Shown here in pieces: positions 6,779-9,955 of a DNA stretch of 9,955 nucleotides. The DNA is taken from the NCBI GenBank assembly GCA_013002625.1, contig JABDJE010000022.1:1-9955 (forward strand). Direction: 5' to 3'. Positions within the stretch are counted from its first letter, which is position 1; each line of letters starts with the position of its first letter. Both the position numbers and the translations under genes were made by a program. The stretch comes from Saprospiraceae bacterium. GTDB taxonomy: Bacteria > Bacteroidota > Bacteroidia > Chitinophagales > Saprospiraceae. The notes below the pieces were generated by a model. It did no database searches and was not told the origin of the DNA. It was given only the letters and a program-made list of their open reading frames with translations.

Positions 6779-6799
6779 CTTGGGTTTTCTATGCCCAAG
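6779..6799 (+). promoter_or_regulatory. Small hairpin in the upstream region of the giant gene
   Basis: CTTGGG at 6779-6784 pairs exactly with CCCAAG at 6794-6799 around a nine-base loop. No T-run follows, so it is not a simple terminator. It may be a leader structure or operator about 60 bases before the giant gene's ATG. Confidence 0.3.
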
Positions 6800-6857
6800 T
6801 ACCAATAACCACAATTCACACCTTTTTTTATTAGATCCTTAATTCAAATTCTGTATA

Positions 6858-9800
6858 ATGAGAAAATCTAATTCTTGTTATAGCCAGAACACACATGGCT
6901 ATATTTTCACTACTCTACCTATCAATAAGACGGTAGTCTTATCGTTATTTATGCTTTTTATAGGTACTGCCGTTTTCGGTCAGATTAAGATCGGAGATAA
7001 TCCGCAATCTATCGATGATGGATCCCTTATTGAAATGGAGAGTAACAACAAAGCTTTGGTAATCCCTAGATTGACCACGGCTCAAAGAGATGCAATTCCA
7101 ACTCCGCTGAAAGGTGCGATAATATTCAATGTTACAGACAATTGTCTGCAAGTGAATATTGGCATACCAACAGCACCGGTGTGGGAATGTCCAAATGAAA
7201 GCCAAGCAACTGGCCTCATCAATACCTTACTTGGAAACAGGATTGGTACTTATGTTGATGCAGATGGATTTGAAACAGATTTCTTTGAAACTGTTACACG
7301 CGTAGAACAAGACAGCACGGGGGTCTATACTTATGTAAATGAATTAGGTGAAAGGGATACTTTAGGTTCTCAGGAAACTGTTACCACCATGATAGCCAAT
7401 GGTGATGGCAGCTACACTTACATTAATGAAGAAGGGGTCTCAACCGCAATCAACATTCAGGAATCGGTCACCACATTAACAGATAATCTAGATGGTACAT
7501 TCTCCTATACTAATGAGTTGGGAGAAATTGTTTCGTTTAGCACACAAGATGTTGTTACTACACTTACTGACAATGGAGACGGAAGTTATACATATAGAAA
7601 CGAAGCAGGAATATTTACAGTAATTGACCCACAGGAAACGACTTCAACACTCGTTGACAATGGAAACGGTACTTATACGTATACAGATGAACAGGGCAAT
7701 GTTACCACTATTGTTTCCAGTAATATATCGACGTCAATACAGAACACATTACCTGGTAATAAGATAGCCGATTATACGAATGAAGATGGCGTTACTGTAG
7801 ATATCAATGAAACCATTACACAATTGATTGACAATGGGGATGGAACTTTTATTTATATAAATGAAGCTGGTTTAGGTACACAGTTTGACACAAATGAAAG
7901 TATTTCCACCTTAGTCAATAATGGTGATGGAACTTATACATATACAGATGAAACAGGCACCTCAACAACAGTTGCATTAAACCAGATCATCACTGTACTT
8001 CAAGACAATGGTGATGGTACTTACACATACACGAGCGAAGACGGAACAATTACTACAATTGATGCAACCGAAACTATTTCAACTTTAACAGATAATGGAG
8101 ACGGCACCTATATTTATACAGATGAAACAGGTGTATCAACTCTTATCGATGGCACTGAAGTCGTAACTCAAATTCAAAATACCATAGCAGGTAATAAAAT
8201 AGCTGACTATACAAATGAAGATGGTGTTACTGTGGACATCAATGAAAGCATCACTTCATTTACTGACAACGGAGATGGAACCTTTACTTATATAAATGAA
8301 GCAGGCATCAGCTTCACTTTTGATGCCAATGAAACAATAACTTCTTTAGTAGATAATGGGAATGGTACATATACGTACACATCAGAAGACGGATCGGTGA
8401 CTACCATTAACTCTCAAAACGTGGTTACGTTGGTAAGCAATGTTATTACAGGTAACAAGATTGCTGACTATACTAATGAGAACGGAGATGTCGTTGACAT
8501 CAACGAGAGCATTACTTCCTTAGTAGATAATGGGAATGGAACTTTTACTTATACCAACGAGGTAGGTACACCGATCACTTTTGATGCCAATGAAACAATT
8601 ACAACAATGGTGAATAATGGGAATGGTACATTCACCTATACTTCTGAAGATGGCAGTTCGACAATAATCGATGCTGCAAATGTCGTGACTGTAGTCAATA
8701 GCCTGGTTACAGGAAATACAATTGCACAATATGTAAATGAAGATGGTACTGTCTTCAATATTGACGAAACAGTTACATCTTTGATCGATAATGGTGATGG
8801 AACTTACACCTATACCTCAGAAGATGGCACATCAGTTACATTTAACACAGCAGAATCCGTCACTTCGATAACAGATAACGGAGATGGCACGTACACATTT
8901 TTTAATGAGAATGGAACTGGATTTACTTTTGGTTCTGCTGAAACTATAACAACTCTTGTAAACAATGGGGATGGAACTTATACTTACACAAGTGAAGATG
9001 GTTCCACGACTATTATTTCAGAAACCCTTACTGCGCTTTACATGAATCCTAACAATACATCATTGGACTATATAGATGAAAATGGTTCATTGTCAAATAT
9101 TGACTTATGTGTTGCTGTAGATTCTTGTGAAACTGTTACATCAATTTCATATAATCCACTCTTAAATGCACTTGAATATTTAGATGAAAATGGTACTACT
9201 AATGTGATTTATCTCTCAGATTATTCATCGTATGTAAGCGATGATAATACGAATACCAATGTTCAAACTATCGCGACGCATACAGCCGCTAACGGAATAG
9301 TGACTGGAATTGAAGAAACTGTAACAACGCTTGTTGATAACGGTGATGGTACATTTACCTACACTTCTGAGGATGGTACAATAACCACTTACGATGAGAC
9401 AACCACAACAATTGCTTTAAGCGCTGATAATCAGACCATTGAATATATTGATGAAAATGGTAATCAAACAGATTTAAACCTTTGTGCAGCTGTGGATTCC
9501 TGTGAAACTGTGACCTCTATTATTTTTAATACTACTACGAATGAACTAGAATTTACTGATGAGAATAATAATATAAATAATATATCGCTTTCGAGCCTTG
9601 TGTCAATTGTAAGCGATGATAATGCAAATGCAAATGTGCAGACTATTGCTACGCATACTTCTGGTGATGGTACGGTCACTCAAATTGAGGAATCTGTTAC
9701 TACCCTAGTCGACAACGGCGATGGAACATTCACTTATACTTCTGAAGATGGTACTGTTACTACCTATGATGAAACTACTACTACTATTGCTTTAAGTACA

Positions 9801-9955
9801 GATAACCAAACGATCGAGTACATTGATGAAAATGGTGTTCAAACTGACTTGAACCTTTGTGCTGCTGTTGACTCGTGTGAAACAGTTACCAGCTTAACTT
9901 TTAATACTGTAACCAATCAGTTAGAGTATATCGATGAGAATAATACAACTAACGT
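6858..9955 (+). CDS. Giant secreted DNGDG-repeat surface protein (N-terminal 1032 residues, 3' end beyond window)
   Basis: One uninterrupted frame runs from the ATG at 6858 to the window edge; a stop codon six codons upstream fixes this as the first start. Residues 1-42 form a signal peptide with an unusually long polar N-region, a hydrophobic core at about 25-40 and a likely cut after VFGQ. Residues 43-115 contain NKALVIPRLTTAQRDAI and GAIIFNVTDNCLQV, the small N-terminal domain common on large Bacteroidota surface and tail-fibre-like proteins. From residue 126 the protein is made of 29-residue repeats of the type ETVTTLVDNGDG-TYTYTSEDG. From about residue 751, 125-residue modules with a CxxxxxC pair follow. 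The repeats are predicted beta-rich with DNGDG and SEDG turns. A role as adhesin, fibre or matrix protein is inferred. A type IX secretion C-terminal domain might follow beyond the window but cannot be seen. Confidence 0.92.
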   Translation, partial: MRKSNSCYSQNTHGYIFTTLPINKTVVLSLFMLFIGTAVFGQIKIGDNPQSIDDGSLIEMESNNKALVIPRLTTAQRDAIPTPLKGAIIFNVTDNCLQVNIGIPTAPVWECPNESQATGLINTLLGNRIGTYVDADGFETDFFETVTRVEQDSTGVYTYVNELGERDTLGSQETVTTMIANGDGSYTYINEEGVSTAINIQESVTTLTDNLDGTFSYTNELGEIVSFSTQDVVTTLTDNGDGSYTYRNEAGIFTVIDPQETTSTLVDNGNGTYTYTDEQGNVTTIVSSNISTSIQNTLPGNKIADYTNEDGVTVDINETITQLIDNGDGTFIYINEAGLGTQFDTNESISTLVNNGDGTYTYTDETGTSTTVALNQIITVLQDNGDGTYTYTSEDGTITTIDATETISTLTDNGDGTYIYTDETGVSTLIDGTEVVTQIQNTIAGNKIADYTNEDGVTVDINESITSFTDNGDGTFTYINEAGISFTFDANETITSLVDNGNGTYTYTSEDGSVTTINSQNVVTLVSNVITGNKIADYTNENGDVVDINESITSLVDNGNGTFTYTNEVGTPITFDANETITTMVNNGNGTFTYTSEDGSSTIIDAANVVTVVNSLVTGNTIAQYVNEDGTVFNIDETVTSLIDNGDGTYTYTSEDGTSVTFNTAESVTSITDNGDGTYTFFNENGTGFTFGSAETITTLVNNGDGTYTYTSEDGSTTIISETLTALYMNPNNTSLDYIDENGSLSNIDLCVAVDSCETVTSISYNPLLNALEYLDENGTTNVIYLSDYSSYVSDDNTNTNVQTIATHTAANGIVTGIEETVTTLVDNGDGTFTYTSEDGTITTYDETTTTIALSADNQTIEYIDENGNQTDLNLCAAVDSCETVTSIIFNTTTNELEFTDENNNINNISLSSLVSIVSDDNANANVQTIATHTSGDGTVTQIEESVTTLVDNGDGTFTYTSEDGTVTTYDETTTTIALSTDNQTIEYIDENGVQTDLNLCAAVDSCETVTSLTFNTVTNQLEYIDENNTTN
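7233..8975 (+). repeat. Tandem 29-residue (87-base) repeats, 20 consecutive intervals
   Basis: The anchor glycine that ends DNGDG (or its substitute, such as GNKI-type sites) falls at residues 126, 155, 184 and so on every 29 residues to 706, with no insertion or deletion in 20 steps. A typical unit reads TYTYTSEDGTITTID followed by ETISTLTDNGDG. A second unit type, GNKIADYTNEDG, replaces DNGDGTYTYT at residues 300, 445 and 532, with degenerate copies at 126 and 619. Confidence 0.92.
9108..9955 (+). repeat. Tandem 125-residue (375-base) modules, two complete and one partial
   Basis: The cysteine codon that opens C(V/A)AVDSCETVTS occurs at 9108, 9483 and 9858, spaced exactly 375 bases. Each module contains, in order: the cysteine pair, a LEYLDEN-like strand unit, SDDN...NVQTIATHT, one ETVTTLVDNGDGTFTYTSEDG unit, and a QTIEYIDENG unit. 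A partial copy of the module's last section (LTALYMNPNNTSLDYIDENG) precedes the first cysteine. The array continues past the window. Confidence 0.92.

Noticed and set aside
6854..6859. TATAAT as a -10 box
   Set aside because: It overlaps the ATG of the giant gene and cannot drive it; Bacteroidota use TAnnTTTG instead. Chance match in AT-rich DNA.
6945..9679. Minus-strand open frames within the giant repeat gene and similar antisense frames elsewhere
   Set aside because: They are antisense shadows of strongly supported genes, with no signal, domain or promoter of their own.
7233..9955. Repeats as a CRISPR array or non-coding satellite
   Set aside because: The period follows the reading frame, the amino acids are conserved while DNA varies at third positions, and no identical direct repeats with unique spacers exist.

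Overview
The window looks like a chromosomal piece from a member of the Bacteroidota, probably a marine or aquatic free-living lineage. The base composition is AT-rich. Start regions lack clear Shine-Dalgarno sites. Several starts are preceded by the Bacteroidota promoter element TAnnTTTG. The gene content fits: an ECF sigma factor with a tiny membrane partner, SC/AC-type lipoproteins, and a giant secreted protein with an N-terminal 'LxxPRLTTAQRDAI' domain and DNGDG repeats.

Layout. Bases 1-1566 (minus) hold the N-terminal 522 residues of valyl-tRNA synthetase. A plus-strand pair follows: an ECF sigma factor (1711-2244) and, one base later, a small single-pass membrane protein that is probably its regulator (2246-2593). 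Convergent with it is a two-gene minus-strand operon transcribed from about 4310: a lipoprotein that looks like a catalytically dead inorganic pyrophosphatase fold (4308-3799), overlapping by four bases a FemAB/GNAT-like acyltransferase (3802-2609). Divergent from that is a coupled pair: an AhpD-like peroxidase-family protein (4444-4779) and the radical SAM enzyme ArsS (4779-5849) of arsenosugar biosynthesis. Next is a DUF6438-type lipoprotein with a second domain resembling a protease propeptide (5909-6634).

The intergenic region 6635-6857 carries nested inverted repeats. From 6858 to the window edge runs one open frame of 1032 codons with a signal peptide. It encodes a giant extracellular repeat protein with 20 intervals of exactly 29 residues, then modules of exactly 125 residues, each with a cysteine pair. 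Residues 248-1032 contain no arginine and only three lysines, and repeat copies keep their amino acids while differing heavily at synonymous sites. This protein is the most unusual object in the window. No RNA genes, CRISPR arrays, insertion sequences or phage genes were seen.
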